Shown: positions 27,375 to 37,245, numbered from the stretch's first letter. The stretch is 64,000 bases of DNA from CAYJLB01 sp964370845 (GCA_964370845.1 CAYJLB010000006.1:3109-67108); one strand, 5' to 3'. Numbers and translations are program-made. The notes: generated by a model not told the origin, from the sequence alone.

Positions 27375-27455
27375 TAAGTTTTCAGTCCTTTCAATTTCCC
27401 CACTGTTTACGCGATTTGGGGAGAAAATTAATCTATATTAAAAAGTAAAAATTTC

Positions 27456-28511
27456 TTAAGTTTTACCCTCGTTTTCACGTCTTAATTGTCCACAAGCAGC
27501 TTCAATATCTGAACCTAAAGTTCGTCTAATTGTCGCATTAATATGAAACTCTTCCAAGTATTTTTGGAACTTTTGTGCAGAACTTCTGCTTGAAGAAAAA
27601 TTCCGCTCTGATATTTTGTTGACAGGTATTATGTTAACGTGACAAAGCATTCCTTTTAGCAATTTAGCAAGGGCAAAAGCCTGGTCTTTGCTATCATTTA
27701 ATCCGTCAATCAAAGCATATTCAAATGAAATTCGCCTTTTTGTTGATTTCAAGTAGTTTTTACAAGAATTAATCAAGGCATTTATGTCATATTTATTGTT
27801 AATCGGCATAATTTCGCTACGTTTTTCGTTTGTAACAGCGTGCAATGACACCGAAAGTGTGAGTGGAAATCCAAGTTTCGCAAGCTCATCAATTCGAGGA
27901 ACAATGCCACAAGTTGACAAAGAAACATGACGCAGACTCATATTCATACCTTTTTCGCTGGACAAAATTTGTAGAAATTTCACTACGTTATCGAAGTTGT
28001 CAAGTGGCTCGCCAATGCCCATCAATACTACCGATGACACCTTTTTCCCTGAATTTTTTTCACTTTCATAAATCTGTGCTAACATCTCAGAAGGCAACAA
28101 ATTTCGCACAAATCCAGCCACAGCAGAGGCGCAGAATTTACAGCCCATTTTGCACCCAACTTGAGTAGAAATGCAAATGCTGTTGCCATGCTCATACTCC
28201 ATCAAAACTGTTTCAAGCCTGTTCCCGTCGGAAAGCTCATAAAGATATTTTACAGTATTATCAAGTGAAGATTCAAGTTTTTTCACAACAAATAGTTGTT
28301 TTAACCAAAATTTTTCTTCTAAAAGCTCTCTAAATTGTGCAGAAAGATTAGTCATTTCAGTAAAAGAGCTAACTTTTTTTTCGTGCAACCAAGAATAAAT
28401 CTGTCCTGCACGGAATTTTTTTTCGCCAAGCAAAAGAATTTGTTGAGTCAATTCCTCCAAATTCAATGAGCGAATATCTATTTTATTGTTAATTGTTTTA
28501 ATTTGTTCCAT
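27456..28511 (-). CDS. rlmN: 23S rRNA/tRNA (adenine-C2) methyltransferase
   Basis: A radical SAM enzyme of 351 residues that methylates C2 of A2503 in 23S rRNA and A37 in some tRNAs. The iron-sulfur motif is CKMGCKFC; GIGEPLDNFDNV and SVSLHAVTNEKR are family signatures, and a late cysteine near CGQLR is the methyl-carrying residue. The ATG at 28511 follows AAGGG. It begins 21 bases after the rsmB stop. Confidence 0.95.
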   Translation of the reverse strand: MEQIKTINNKIDIRSLNLEELTQQILLLGEKKFRAGQIYSWLHEKKVSSFTEMTNLSAQFRELLEEKFWLKQLFVVKKLESSLDNTVKYLYELSDGNRLETVLMEYEHGNSICISTQVGCKMGCKFCASAVAGFVRNLLPSEMLAQIYESEKNSGKKVSSVVLMGIGEPLDNFDNVVKFLQILSSEKGMNMSLRHVSLSTCGIVPRIDELAKLGFPLTLSVSLHAVTNEKRSEIMPINNKYDINALINSCKNYLKSTKRRISFEYALIDGLNDSKDQAFALAKLLKGMLCHVNIIPVNKISERNFSSSRSSAQKFQKYLEEFHINATIRRTLGSDIEAACGQLRRENEGKT

Positions 28512-28532
28512 TTTAACCCTTCTCAAATACAA

Positions 28533-29864
28533 TTAATCAGAAATTTTTCTTATCTTAGCGAGGAAAAAACCGTCGCTGTTAAATGCTTCGGGAGTAATCG
28601 TAACTTTAAAATCTCCGAATGGTTTCCCTCTTTCGGGGAAAATTTTTACACCCTCAAAATTTGGATTTTCAGCTAAAAATCTGTCAATAACTTCATCATT
28701 TTCAGCTCGACTTAATGTGCAAGTTGAATAAATTAACTCACCGCCAACTTTTAAATATTTAGCAGAAGTAGACAAAATTTCATACTGAATTTCAGGCAAT
28801 CCAGCAAAGTCATCAGGATTTTTATACTTGATTTCGGGCTTTCTACGGATAACGCCAAGTCCAGAACAAGGTACGTCACACAAAATTTTGTCCGCCTTTG
28901 GTATCTGTTCGTTGAAAATTTTTCCGTTATTCGCGCTTCCTTTTATACAAGAAATTCCTAATCTTTTGCACCCTGTAAGGACAAGTTTTACTCTTTTTTC
29001 GTGCAAATCGAAAGCAAAAATTTCGCCCTCGTTATCCATCAACTCCGCTATAGTAAAGGTTTTTCCGCCAGGTGCAGAGCATATATCCAAGACAGTTTCG
29101 CCAGCACTTGGTTCAAGGGCAAGGCATGTCAATTGAGAGGACAAATCCTGTACATGAAATAGTCCTTTTTTGTGGGCTTCACTCTGGATAAAAGAGCTTC
29201 CAGACACAATTTCCAGCGCATTGTCAGCAAATTTACTCTTTACAGCCACAACATCTTCTTGGGCAAGTTTGCCAATTAATTCATCATCGTTAGTCAATAA
29301 ATTGTTTACTTTAACAGTAATAGGTGCTCTCCCAACTGAAGTTTCTAGCATTGAAACAGCAACATTTTTCCCATATTCGGCAAGCCATTTTTCAACAAGC
29401 CACACTGGACAAGAATATTGAAAAGACAAATTTTCGGCAAAATTTCTACCTGTTGGAATTTGCAAATTGTCACGTAAAAAACTGCGCAATAAACCGTTTA
29501 CAAATCCCGAAATTGCAGGGTTTTTATTAGTTTTTGCAAGGTTTACCGACTCATTCACAGCCGCACTTTCGGGCACAGAATCCATATATAAAAGCTGGTA
29601 AATACCCATTCTTAAAATCTGCCTAACTGGCACAGAAAGGGTGGAAATATGCTTGTTTGAATACTTTTTTATAACTTCATCAAGTGTAATTTTCCGCTCT
29701 ATTACACCATAAAAAAGTGCCGAAGCAAACTTTTTATCTTGATGAGAGAAAGCAGACTTTGACAGCTTTTCATCTAACAAAATGTTTGAATAAGCACTAT
29801 TATTTTCCATTTTTATTAATAATTCCAACACGAAACTTCGTGCATTTTTTGTGTTATTTGACAA
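28533..29864 (-). CDS. rsmB: 16S rRNA (cytosine(967)-C(5))-methyltransferase
   Basis: The 443-residue protein has an N-terminal NusB-like domain (SAFSHQDKKFASALFYGVIE) and a C-terminal RsmB methyltransferase domain with CSAPGGKT for SAM binding, and DVPCSGLGVIRRKPEI and YSTCTLS carrying the two catalytic cysteines. The TTG at 29864 is chosen because AAAGGA lies 9 bases upstream; an in-frame ATG at 29885 precedes that site. Confidence 0.94.
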   Translation of the reverse strand: MSNNTKNARSFVLELLIKMENNSAYSNILLDEKLSKSAFSHQDKKFASALFYGVIERKITLDEVIKKYSNKHISTLSVPVRQILRMGIYQLLYMDSVPESAAVNESVNLAKTNKNPAISGFVNGLLRSFLRDNLQIPTGRNFAENLSFQYSCPVWLVEKWLAEYGKNVAVSMLETSVGRAPITVKVNNLLTNDDELIGKLAQEDVVAVKSKFADNALEIVSGSSFIQSEAHKKGLFHVQDLSSQLTCLALEPSAGETVLDICSAPGGKTFTIAELMDNEGEIFAFDLHEKRVKLVLTGCKRLGISCIKGSANNGKIFNEQIPKADKILCDVPCSGLGVIRRKPEIKYKNPDDFAGLPEIQYEILSTSAKYLKVGGELIYSTCTLSRAENDEVIDRFLAENPNFEGVKIFPERGKPFGDFKVTITPEAFNSDGFFLAKIRKISD

Positions 29865-29925
29865 AACATCAAATCCTTTCTCCATCAGTAAAACTAAGTG
29901 AATATATCTATAAAATTTAAATTAA

Positions 29926-30858
29926 TTAACTTAAAATCGTTCCCTTTTCAATTGGTTTACCACGCAAAAAATCTTTGCTTAACATACGTTTTGAGCCTTC
30001 AGCTTGAATTTCAACAAACTCAACAGCCCCAGTTCCGCAAGCAACAACCAAGTCTTTTTCACCAACAACTTCGCCTTCACAACCAATTTTTTTGTCAAAT
30101 TCTACAATTCTAGATTGATATACTTTCAATCTTTTCCCATCAAGTTGACAAGTTGCACATGGCCAATCAGAAAGCCCTCGAATTTGATTGTGAACTTCCT
30201 GTGCAGTTCTAGTAAAATCAATAGCACATTGCTCTTTTGAAAGCATAGAAGCATAGGTAGCCAAAGTTTCATCTTGTTTTCGCGCCTTAATATTTGTGAA
30301 TTCGTTCAATGTTTGAACTAATAACTCTGAACCTAAAGTAGATAAACGGTCAAATAGCATTGCAGATGTTTCATTTTCACCAATTTTTGTAGTAGAAATT
30401 TGTAAAATATCACCAGTGTCAAGCCCTTCTGCCATAACCATAGTTGTAACACCAGTTTCTTCATCGCCGTTTAAAACACTCCACTGAATTGGAGCTGCAC
30501 CACGATATTTGGGCAAAATTGAGCCATGGACATTGATGCAACAAAACTTTGGTATATCTAAAACCTCTTTTGGCAAGATTTTTCCATAAGCGACAACTAT
30601 AATAAAATCGGGAGATAATTCATTTAACAAATTCACACATTCCACAGCATCCTCACCCTTCTTCAAGCTGGCTGGCTGATACACAGGTGTGTTATGCTCG
30701 TTTGCAAGCACTTTCACAGGGGGAGGAGTAAGCTTGTAACCTCGACCTTTTGGCTTGTCAGGCTGAGTAAACACAGCTAAAACTTCATGATTATTATCAT
30801 AAAGAGCTTGTAAAGATGGAACAGCAAAGTCGGGAGTTCCCATAAAAACCAATCTCAT
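29926..30858 (-). CDS. fmt: Methionyl-tRNA formyltransferase
   Basis: The 310-residue enzyme formylates initiator Met-tRNA using 10-formyl-tetrahydrofolate. It starts MRLVFMGTPDFAVPSL; the catalytic region has NVHGSILPKYRGAAPIQWSV, and a C-terminal tRNA-binding domain follows. GAAGGG precedes the ATG at 30858. It lies directly downstream of def, so the formylation and deformylation steps are co-expressed. Confidence 0.96.
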   Translation of the reverse strand: MRLVFMGTPDFAVPSLQALYDNNHEVLAVFTQPDKPKGRGYKLTPPPVKVLANEHNTPVYQPASLKKGEDAVECVNLLNELSPDFIIVVAYGKILPKEVLDIPKFCCINVHGSILPKYRGAAPIQWSVLNGDEETGVTTMVMAEGLDTGDILQISTTKIGENETSAMLFDRLSTLGSELLVQTLNEFTNIKARKQDETLATYASMLSKEQCAIDFTRTAQEVHNQIRGLSDWPCATCQLDGKRLKVYQSRIVEFDKKIGCEGEVVGEKDLVVACGTGAVEFVEIQAEGSKRMLSKDFLRGKPIEKGTILS

Positions 30859-30928
30859 ATTAAAAATTCCCTTCAAATTTTTTTGGTTAAATCAACCGAA
30901 ACACTAATCTATTTTTCTAAAATATTGC

Positions 30929-31405
30929 TTATTTTCTAAGTTTTTCTAATTCATTTGGATCAATCATTTCTTCCACCAAATCAACGAACAATTTTCCATT
31001 TAAGTGGTCATTTTCATGAAAAGCACATCTTGCACCTAAAGCAGTCAAATCAATTGAAAATGGCTCTCCATGACGATTTTGAGCGGTTAAAGTACAATTC
31101 AACGGCCTTGTAACATACCCAAATTCCTCAGGAAAAGAAAGGCAACCTTCTACATCTCGTTGCTCCCCCGAAAAGTTTGATAGTTCAGGATTTATAGCCT
31201 CAATCAGTCCTTCGCCGATGTCCATAATAAACACGCGTTTTAGCACTCCTACTTGCGGAGCCGCCAAACCTACTCCGTCAGAAGCATTCATCGTTTCTTT
31301 CATATCATCAAGCAAAGTAGCTAATTTTCCATCGAAAACTTCTACAGTTTTGCACTTTTTTCTTAAAATATCTTGATTTTTTTTAACAATCGCTCTCATA
31401 GCCAT
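30929..31405 (-). CDS. def: Peptide deformylase
   Basis: The 158-residue metalloprotease removes the formyl group from nascent proteins. The three family motifs are GVGLAAPQVG, EGCLSFP and HENDH (HExxH), which provide Cys and two His ligands for Fe2+ or Zn2+. AAAGGG precedes the ATG at 31405. It is the short type 1-like form. The gap to priA is 30 bases. Confidence 0.95.
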   Translation of the reverse strand: MAMRAIVKKNQDILRKKCKTVEVFDGKLATLLDDMKETMNASDGVGLAAPQVGVLKRVFIMDIGEGLIEAINPELSNFSGEQRDVEGCLSFPEEFGYVTRPLNCTLTAQNRHGEPFSIDLTALGARCAFHENDHLNGKLFVDLVEEMIDPNELEKLRK

Positions 31406-31435
31406 TAAAAACCGCCCTTTCAAATTTGGTTAATT

Positions 31436-33889
31436 TTACAAAACATCTCCGTTAATATCAACAGAAATTGTTACATTTGCAAAATAATTGTTAAAAGATG
31501 TACTTATTAACAATTCTGAAATAAATTTCCTAAAATCTTTAGTATTTTTGCATTTTAGAATAATTCTATGTTTAAATTTATTGTTAATCCTCTCGTGAAG
31601 GCACTTTGAAGGGCCGAGCACACGAAGGGGAAAATCTATTTTTTCTTTATGAATTTTTTGCTTAATCAACGAATAAAATTCATTGGCAGCTCTCTCCACG
31701 CTATTTAATGTAGTGGCAGAAAAAATAATGACGCAAAGGTCGCAAAAAGGTGGATAAATCAACACTTTTCGCAACGCAATCTCCTCATTATAAAAGGAAA
31801 TATAGTCTTGATTTGCTGCTAAATTTAGCACATAATGTTCTGGCACAAAGGTTTGCACAATGGCTAAACCTTCTTTTTCAGCTCGTCCACTTCGCCCTAC
31901 AACTTGGGTAATTAATGAAAAAGTTCGCTCATAACTACGAAAATCTCCCATAAAAAGTGCCTTGTCGAGGGACAAAATTCCTACCAAAGTTACATTAGGG
32001 AAATCCAATCCTTTAGCTATCATTTGAGTTCCAACCATTATATCATATTTCTGATTTTTGAATTGGTTAAAACTTTTTTCATAAGCATATCTTGAATAAG
32101 TTGTATCAGCGTCCATTCTAAGCACCCTTGCCTCGGGAAAAATCGCTGAAATTTCCTCCTCAAGCTTCTGAGTGCCAAGACCAGATGGTTTAATTTTCTT
32201 AGAGCCACAAGAAGGACAACTTTTGTCCAGCTCTTTTTGATATGTGCAATAGTGACAAATTAACAAGTCATTTTGCTTGTGATATGTCAAAGGTATACTA
32301 CAATTTGGACAAACCAAGGGCTTTCTACAATCAACACAACTTATATAAGTGTGAAAACCTCGTCTATTTAAAAGCAAAATCACCTGTTCTTTTTTTGCAA
32401 TTTTATCTTTAATTTTATTGATTAATTCGCCGCTAAATGTGCCTGTAAAGCCATTTTCAGCTTCAATTTGCATATCCACAGTCAAGACTTTTGGTAACGG
32501 AGTACCAGAATATCTTTCAGTTAAATTAAATAACTTAAACCGCTCATTTTTAGCATAAAAATAAGTTTCAATGGAAGGTGTTGCGGACGCCATTAAAAGC
32601 ACGGATTTATGTTTTCCACAGCGAAAAATGGCAACATCTCGGGCGTGATAACGTGGCGAGCCCTCGGATTTATAGCTCCGCTCGCCCTCCTCGTCCATAA
32701 TTATTAGCCCAATGTTCGAAAGTGGCGCAAAAATTGCACTTCGGGTGCCGATAACAATTTTCACTTCTCCGCTTTTTATCCTTTTGAACTCATCAAGTCG
32801 CTGTCCAGCAGACAAATTACTGTGAATTACAGCCACAGTATCTCCAAAAATCCCCTTGAATTTTTCCACCATTTGAGGTGTCAAAGATATCTCAGGAACA
32901 AGCATTATAGCGGATTTTCCGCCATTTATGACATACTCAATTAGCTTGATAAACACAGAAGTTTTACCGCTTCCGGTCACTCCATGAAGAACCGCTCCAT
33001 GAGGTTTTTCGCTATCAATCAACTCTTTAATTCCAGCAAAAACTTCACTTTGCTTTTGTGATAATTCAATAGAATTAACGTCAATATTTTGCACAATATC
33101 ACTATTTGGCTTACGAAATACTTCCATTTCGTATTCAATCAAAACTTTTTTTTCAATCAATTTATTTACAACAACAGTTGTCACACCAGCAAGATAACAA
33201 AGTTCCTTTACAGATGCGGTTTCCCTGTCAGCCATTTTTTCAAGAGTAAGTTTCTGCTTTTCTGTAAGTTTAATTTCTTGGTTAAAATCAATAAATTCAT
33301 CATTCAATTTAACCATTCTTATGGTTTCATTGCCAACTTTAGTTTTGTAACTAGTATCAACAATTAACGCATTTTTTTCAAGCAAACCCTTGAAAATAGC
33401 GAATTGTGACTTTGTAAGGTTTGAAATTACTTGCTGTAACTTGTCCACTTTAACGTGTGAAAATTCATTAAATAATTTAGCATATTCACTATTTAAAGTG
33501 TTTCCATCAAAATCAGGGTTTACCTTATACTTTTCATCAAAAGAAATCCCCATTCCAGTGGGAATTATCGCTTTTAACGCGTCAAAATATGTGCAAAAAG
33601 TGTTTTCTTTTAAATAGTATATCAATTCCAGCATTTCAGAATTTACACAAGGTTCTTTGTCTAAAACGTAAAAAATCTCCTTAATTTTGCTGTCAAATTC
33701 AGTTTTATTATATAACCTAGTAATTAATCCAACCCTTTTCTTATTCCCCTTACCAAAAGGGACTAAAACCCGCATGCCAACAGCTGTTGAGCTATGCAAA
33801 TCCGCTGGAATATAGTAAGTATACTCCTTATCAAAACTATAAGAGGTGTTACTTAATGCAACTTTTGCCGCCAAAAAAACCTCGTGCAT
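31436..33889 (-). CDS. priA: Primosomal protein N' (replication restart helicase PriA)
   Basis: The 817-residue helicase restarts stalled forks. It has a long N-terminal DNA-binding region, a Walker A loop (GVTGSGKTSVF), a DEEG box in place of the usual DEEH, and eight zinc-binding cysteines (from CVDCRKPLVCPNC to CPSCGSKKI). The GTRSAIFAP and QVVGRSGRAEKEG helicase motifs are intact. AGAGGTGA precedes the ATG. In Bacillus coaBC sits between rpoZ and priA; here it is absent. Confidence 0.95.
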   Translation of the reverse strand: MHEVFLAAKVALSNTSYSFDKEYTYYIPADLHSSTAVGMRVLVPFGKGNKKRVGLITRLYNKTEFDSKIKEIFYVLDKEPCVNSEMLELIYYLKENTFCTYFDALKAIIPTGMGISFDEKYKVNPDFDGNTLNSEYAKLFNEFSHVKVDKLQQVISNLTKSQFAIFKGLLEKNALIVDTSYKTKVGNETIRMVKLNDEFIDFNQEIKLTEKQKLTLEKMADRETASVKELCYLAGVTTVVVNKLIEKKVLIEYEMEVFRKPNSDIVQNIDVNSIELSQKQSEVFAGIKELIDSEKPHGAVLHGVTGSGKTSVFIKLIEYVINGGKSAIMLVPEISLTPQMVEKFKGIFGDTVAVIHSNLSAGQRLDEFKRIKSGEVKIVIGTRSAIFAPLSNIGLIIMDEEGERSYKSEGSPRYHARDVAIFRCGKHKSVLLMASATPSIETYFYAKNERFKLFNLTERYSGTPLPKVLTVDMQIEAENGFTGTFSGELINKIKDKIAKKEQVILLLNRRGFHTYISCVDCRKPLVCPNCSIPLTYHKQNDLLICHYCTYQKELDKSCPSCGSKKIKPSGLGTQKLEEEISAIFPEARVLRMDADTTYSRYAYEKSFNQFKNQKYDIMVGTQMIAKGLDFPNVTLVGILSLDKALFMGDFRSYERTFSLITQVVGRSGRAEKEGLAIVQTFVPEHYVLNLAANQDYISFYNEEIALRKVLIYPPFCDLCVIIFSATTLNSVERAANEFYSLIKQKIHKEKIDFPLRVLGPSKCLHERINNKFKHRIILKCKNTKDFRKFISELLISTSFNNYFANVTISVDINGDVL

Positions 33890-33929
33890 TAACTTCACCT
33901 CTTAAAAATAATATGAATTAGTTAAAAAA

Positions 33930-34130
33930 TTAAATTTCAACCTTAGGAACAATTTTGTACATACCGTCGTGGTATTCTTCCACAGCAGTTTTAACAGGTT
34001 TTTCCTCTAAAATTTCCTTTTTTTCTATCAATTCATCAGAAATTTCTCTCGCTCTTTTAGCGATTCCTACCACTAAAGAGTAGCAGCTCTCATTTTCGTT
34101 TAATAATTGTGAAGCAGATGGTCTAAGCAT
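33930..34130 (-). CDS. rpoZ: RNA polymerase omega subunit
   Basis: A 66-residue protein that starts MLRPSASQLLNENESCYSLV and has the omega core VVGIAKRAREI, where the Arg-rich helix contacts beta-prime. The size matches Firmicute omega. GAAAGGA precedes the ATG. It lies between gmk and priA, the expected position. Confidence 0.9.
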   Translation of the reverse strand: MLRPSASQLLNENESCYSLVVGIAKRAREISDELIEKKEILEEKPVKTAVEEYHDGMYKIVPKVEI

Positions 34131-34157
34131 TGTTTCAATCCTTTCTATAATAGGGTT

Positions 34158-34763
34158 TTAGCCCTGTAAAATATCTCTAATTTTATCGGAAAACTTGTGA
34201 GATTTCAGCTTCGAAGCAGTGATAATCGCACTAAGGTCTTTGATTGCTTTGTCAACAGAATCGTTTATCATAACGTAATCGTAATAAACCGCGTCAGCGA
34301 TTTCCTCACGGGCTTGAGCCAAACGGGCATCAACAATATCTTTTTTCTCAGTTCCACGCTTAACAAGGCGCTTTTCAAGCTCGCTCATAGAAGGCGGAAG
34401 AATGAAAATCATCACACAATCGGGCATAGCATCGTTTACAAGCTTCGCTCCGTGGGTTTCAATTTCCAAAATTACGTCAATTCCCTGAGCCAATTTTTCC
34501 TCAACAACCTTGCGTGGAGTGCCATAATAATTGCCGCAATATTCAGCAAATTCAAGCATTCCACCCTCAGCAATAAGGGTTTCAAACTCATCTTTTGTAT
34601 GGAAAAAATAATTTACACCGTCACGTTCACCTTCTCGAGGAGCCCTCGTTGTAGCGGACACCGAGTAGTGAATTTTCGGATTATTTTTAATAACTTCTTG
34701 GATTACAGTGCCTTTTCCGCAACCAGATGGCGCAGAAATCACAAATAATTTACCTTTACTCAA
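34158..34763 (-). CDS. gmk: Guanylate kinase
   Basis: The 201-residue kinase converts GMP to GDP. It has the P-loop [25 protein letters not shown] and the GMP-binding [15 protein letters not shown] (34778-34773) is 9 bases before the TTG at 34763, while two ATGs at 34772 and 34769 are only 0-3 bases from it, so TTG is the best start. The start overlaps the remA stop, so translation is likely coupled. Confidence 0.93.
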   Translation of the reverse strand: MSKGKLFVISAPSGCGKGTVIQEVIKNNPKIHYSVSATTRAPREGERDGVNYFFHTKDEFETLIAEGGMLEFAEYCGNYYGTPRKVVEEKLAQGIDVILEIETHGAKLVNDAMPDCVMIFILPPSMSELEKRLVKRGTEKKDIVDARLAQAREEIADAVYYDYVMINDSVDKAIKDLSAIITASKLKSHKFSDKIRDILQG

Positions 34764-35007
34764 TTTCATCATCCTCCTGTTTAATTCTGCCAGAAACGGT
34801 GTCGGGAGTGAGGGCAGAAAGCACCACATGACCGCTGTCCATAACAACAACAGCCCTAGTTTTTCGCCCATAAGTCGCATCAATTAGCAAGCCTTTTTCC
34901 CGTGACTCCTGAATAATTCGCTTAATAGGAGCAGATTCGGGGCTAATAATCGAAACTAACCTCAATGAAGATACAACGTTACCAAAACCTATATTAATAA
35001 GTTGCAC
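34756..35007 (-). CDS. remA: Extracellular matrix regulator RemA family protein (DUF370)
   Basis: An 83-residue protein that begins (GTG at 35007) [17 protein letters not shown] and contains SPESAPIKR and [18 protein letters not shown], closely following Bacillus RemA. RemA forms octameric rings, binds DNA and activates biofilm matrix and osmoprotection genes in Bacillus; its role in Clostridia is less clear. GGCGG precedes the GTG by about 7 bases. The position between yicC and gmk matches Bacillus. Confidence 0.92.
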   Translation of the reverse strand: MQLINIGFGNVVSSLRLVSIISPESAPIKRIIQESREKGLLIDATYGRKTRAVVVMDSGHVVLSALTPDTVSGRIKQEDDEIE

Positions 35008-35056
35008 AAAAACACCGCCTTTAAAACATGTATATTTGAACAAAAATGCCGAAATT

Positions 35057-35935
35057 TTATTCGATATTTTGTATTTGTTCTCTAATTTTCTCTAATTCAG
35101 ATTTTAAGTCAACAACAATTTTTGTAACCTCAATATCTTGAATTTTCGAGCCAATTGTATTAATTTCACGATTAATTTCTTGCACCAAAAAGTCCAACTT
35201 TCGACCCACTGGTTCATCAAGGGAAATCAGCTCCCTAAACTGCCCAATATGGCTTTTCAATCGCACAGTTTCCTCATCAACAGCAGTTTTTTCAGAGAAA
35301 ACAGCAGCTTCAAACAAAATCCTTTGTTCCTCAACATTTTTGTCATCTAAAATGTCTTTTAAACGCGTGAACAAGCGAGTTTTGTACTTTTCAGTAAGCA
35401 CATCTGACTGTGATTCAATGAAGGAATTTTTCTCCTCAATGAAAGAAATTCGGTTGTTAAAATCCTCAAGCATACGTTCGCCCTCACTAGCTCGCATCTC
35501 CACAAACTTAGTAACAGCGCCATCTGCGACGATTTTCACATCTGCCCAAACAACTTCCTCGTCCTCAATTTTTCTCTTTACAGAAAAAACATCAGGAAGC
35601 CTAGAAATTTTTGAAATTGACAAATCTTTTTTTAGTTTCAAAGTCTTATTCGCCTCGGTCAAAGCCTCAATATAACTGCTTACAACGGGCAAATTAACTT
35701 CAATTTTGTCAGAAACTTCATCAAAATTGAAAAAGGAAACAAAGACCTCAACCTTTCCCCTTCCAACCTTGGAACTTATATATTTTTTCAATTTTTCCTC
35801 TAAATAACCATATCCTCTTGGTAATTTCGCCGAAAAATCGAAATATCTATGGTTAACAGACTTAATTTCAACAAGAACATCGCGCCCATTAAGATGAGAA
35901 ATATTTCTGCCATAACCAGTCATACTTTTAATCAT
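35057..35935 (-). CDS. YicC/YloC family endoribonuclease
   Basis: The 292-residue protein begins [10 protein letters not shown], the hallmark of the family, and ends with the conserved DUF1732 region ([19 protein letters not shown]). E. coli YicC is an endoribonuclease that affects the RyhB small RNA; the Firmicute members probably have a related RNA role. It opens the conserved operon, with its promoter at 35986-36014. Confidence 0.93.
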   Translation of the reverse strand: MIKSMTGYGRNISHLNGRDVLVEIKSVNHRYFDFSAKLPRGYGYLEEKLKKYISSKVGRGKVEVFVSFFNFDEVSDKIEVNLPVVSSYIEALTEANKTLKLKKDLSISKISRLPDVFSVKRKIEDEEVVWADVKIVADGAVTKFVEMRASEGERMLEDFNNRISFIEEKNSFIESQSDVLTEKYKTRLFTRLKDILDDKNVEEQRILFEAAVFSEKTAVDEETVRLKSHIGQFRELISLDEPVGRKLDFLVQEINREINTIGSKIQDIEVTKIVVDLKSELEKIREQIQNIE

Positions 35936-35985
35936 ACAAAACCTTTCCTTATGCTACAAATATATTTTTTTTGAATATTTAGATA

Positions 35986-36014
35986 ATTATAGCATTTTTT
36001 CAGCAAAAAAGCAA
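35986..36014 (-). promoter_or_regulatory. Promoter of the yicC to spoVM operon
   Basis: Minus-strand TTGCTT (36014-36009), a 17-base spacer and TATAAT (35991-35986). All following genes to 22.7 kb run in the same direction with short gaps and no strong hairpin seen between them. Confidence 0.75.
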
Positions 36015-36051
36015 GAGTATTTTCCACTTTTTTACTTAAAGGCAAAACCGT

Positions 36052-36648
36052 TTAGATTTTAATGACTAAAGCTTCACAAAAGATGAAAATTCCTAAGAAT
36101 AATTCTAGAATTATGAATTTAATAGTAAATTCTTTTATATAATTAACAAAAAATTTGTATTTTTTCTCAAGAAATATAGTGGAGTAAATTCTAAATGACA
36201 GCGACAAACTCCACTTTGTAATTAAAATTATTGAAACAGATGTAACAACTACAGCTGGGAGCAATGACCAAACCGAAATTCCATCTTCCATTGAAATAGC
36301 CATAAACCCGCCTAATGAAAAGCCTTTTATCAAAGGTAAAAAAAGTAAAACTGGCTGAGAAATAGGGGAAAATCCAAGTAAAAATGCTACTAAAATCAAA
36401 ATTGAACGCTTAAAAAAAGTAGTAAAAATATCTTTTGTACTTGGCAATACATCTGAAGAAAAATTAGTTAAAATAATATTTTCATTAACTAAAAATTCAT
36501 TTTTAAGCAAAATCCCAAAGATACCTCCAACAATTATAACAATTGCAAGCAGTGCATATGGCTTAAAATGTGTGTCAAAATCCTTAAAAGTTCTCTGTTT
36601 ACCCGTCAAATTTCCACTTAAATGCTGACTAACAATAATTTTGTTCAT
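36052..36648 (-). CDS. SpoIIM-like membrane protein
   Basis: A 198-residue integral membrane protein with about five helices and a basic N-terminus. The central part (VAFLLGFSPISQPVLLFLPL followed by IKGFSLGGFM) resembles the SpoIIM family (stage II sporulation protein M), which in Bacillus works with SpoIID and SpoIIP in engulfment of the forespore. A GGAGG site precedes the ATG. Family membership is a judgement from topology and motif; no alignment could be run. The SpoIID-domain gene of this window lies far away (57.6 kb). Confidence 0.6.
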   Translation of the reverse strand: MNKIIVSQHLSGNLTGKQRTFKDFDTHFKPYALLAIVIIVGGIFGILLKNEFLVNENIILTNFSSDVLPSTKDIFTTFFKRSILILVAFLLGFSPISQPVLLFLPLIKGFSLGGFMAISMEDGISVWSLLPAVVVTSVSIILITKWSLSLSFRIYSTIFLEKKYKFFVNYIKEFTIKFIILELFLGIFIFCEALVIKI

Positions 36649-36734
36649 AAAAATCCTCCATTTTCTCTATACTATTAAAATGCAAACCATTTATTCACTC
36701 TATGATAAAAAGTTTTGATTTATGAAAAAAACAC

Positions 36735-36763
36735 TTGCATTTTTCGGCGAAATGTGTTATACT
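36735..36763 (+). promoter_or_regulatory. Promoter of secG
   Basis: TTGCAT (36735-36740), a 17-base spacer and TATACT (36758-36763). ACAC precedes the -35 and GTGT the -10, matching the purA promoter and the promoter at 51545. Confidence 0.75.
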
Positions 36764-36876
36764 ATTTAAGATTTCAAAAATATGAAGTTATGTATATCCA
36801 ATTTGCACAATTTTTATATAAAATTATTGCAAATTTAACCATTTTATCCAACTTCGGAAAGGTATAGGTATTTTAA

Positions 36877-37131
36877 ATGAGTGTAATTCAAATTGTTGCA
36901 GGTGCACTTTTGTTGCTAGCTTGCATTTTCATCGTTTTAGTTGTCTTGGTTCAAGAGCCTAAAGACCCTGGAATGACTTCAGCAATTTCTGGTGGTTCAA
37001 ATGACTCTTTCTACAACAAAAATACTGGTAGAACTAGAGAAGCTCAATTAAATCGTCTAGCAAAAGTTTCTGCGATTTTGTTTTTCGTTGTAACTCTTGC
37101 AGTAAACGTTTTTGCAGCTTACACAATCTAG
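36877..37131 (+). CDS. secG: Preprotein translocase subunit SecG
   Basis: An 84-residue protein with two membrane helices joined by the conserved loop (VLVQEPKDPGMTSAISGGS), which identifies SecG, part of the SecYEG translocon. GAAAGG lies 12 bases before the ATG. It is followed by a terminator and then rnr, the usual Firmicute order. Confidence 0.93.
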   Translation: MSVIQIVAGALLLLACIFIVLVVLVQEPKDPGMTSAISGGSNDSFYNKNTGRTREAQLNRLAKVSAILFFVVTLAVNVFAAYTI

Positions 37132-37142
37132 GTTTTATACTT

Positions 37143-37176
37143 ATGCCCTACGTTTTGCGTGGGGTATTTTTATTTA
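37143..37176 (+). terminator. Terminator after secG
   Basis: A 10-bp stem (37143-37152 with 37158-37167, including G-T pairs) followed by TTTTTATTTATTC. Confidence 0.75.
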
Positions 37177-37223
37177 TTCTTTTAAAGTAATTTGGTTATT
37201 TATCATAAATTTTAACATATATT

Positions 37224-37245
37224 TTGTACAATACGACTTGTACAA
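37224..37245. repeat. Twin TTGTACAA palindromes upstream of rnr
   Basis: TTGTACAA occurs at 37224-37231 and 37238-37245, 14 bases apart. Each is a perfect 8-base palindrome and both lie where the rnr promoter should be. They could be a regulator site; no known consensus was matched. Confidence 0.35.

Noticed and set aside
34197..34748. A 183-codon open frame on the plus strand
   Set aside because: Antisense to gmk; composition typical of a shadow frame.
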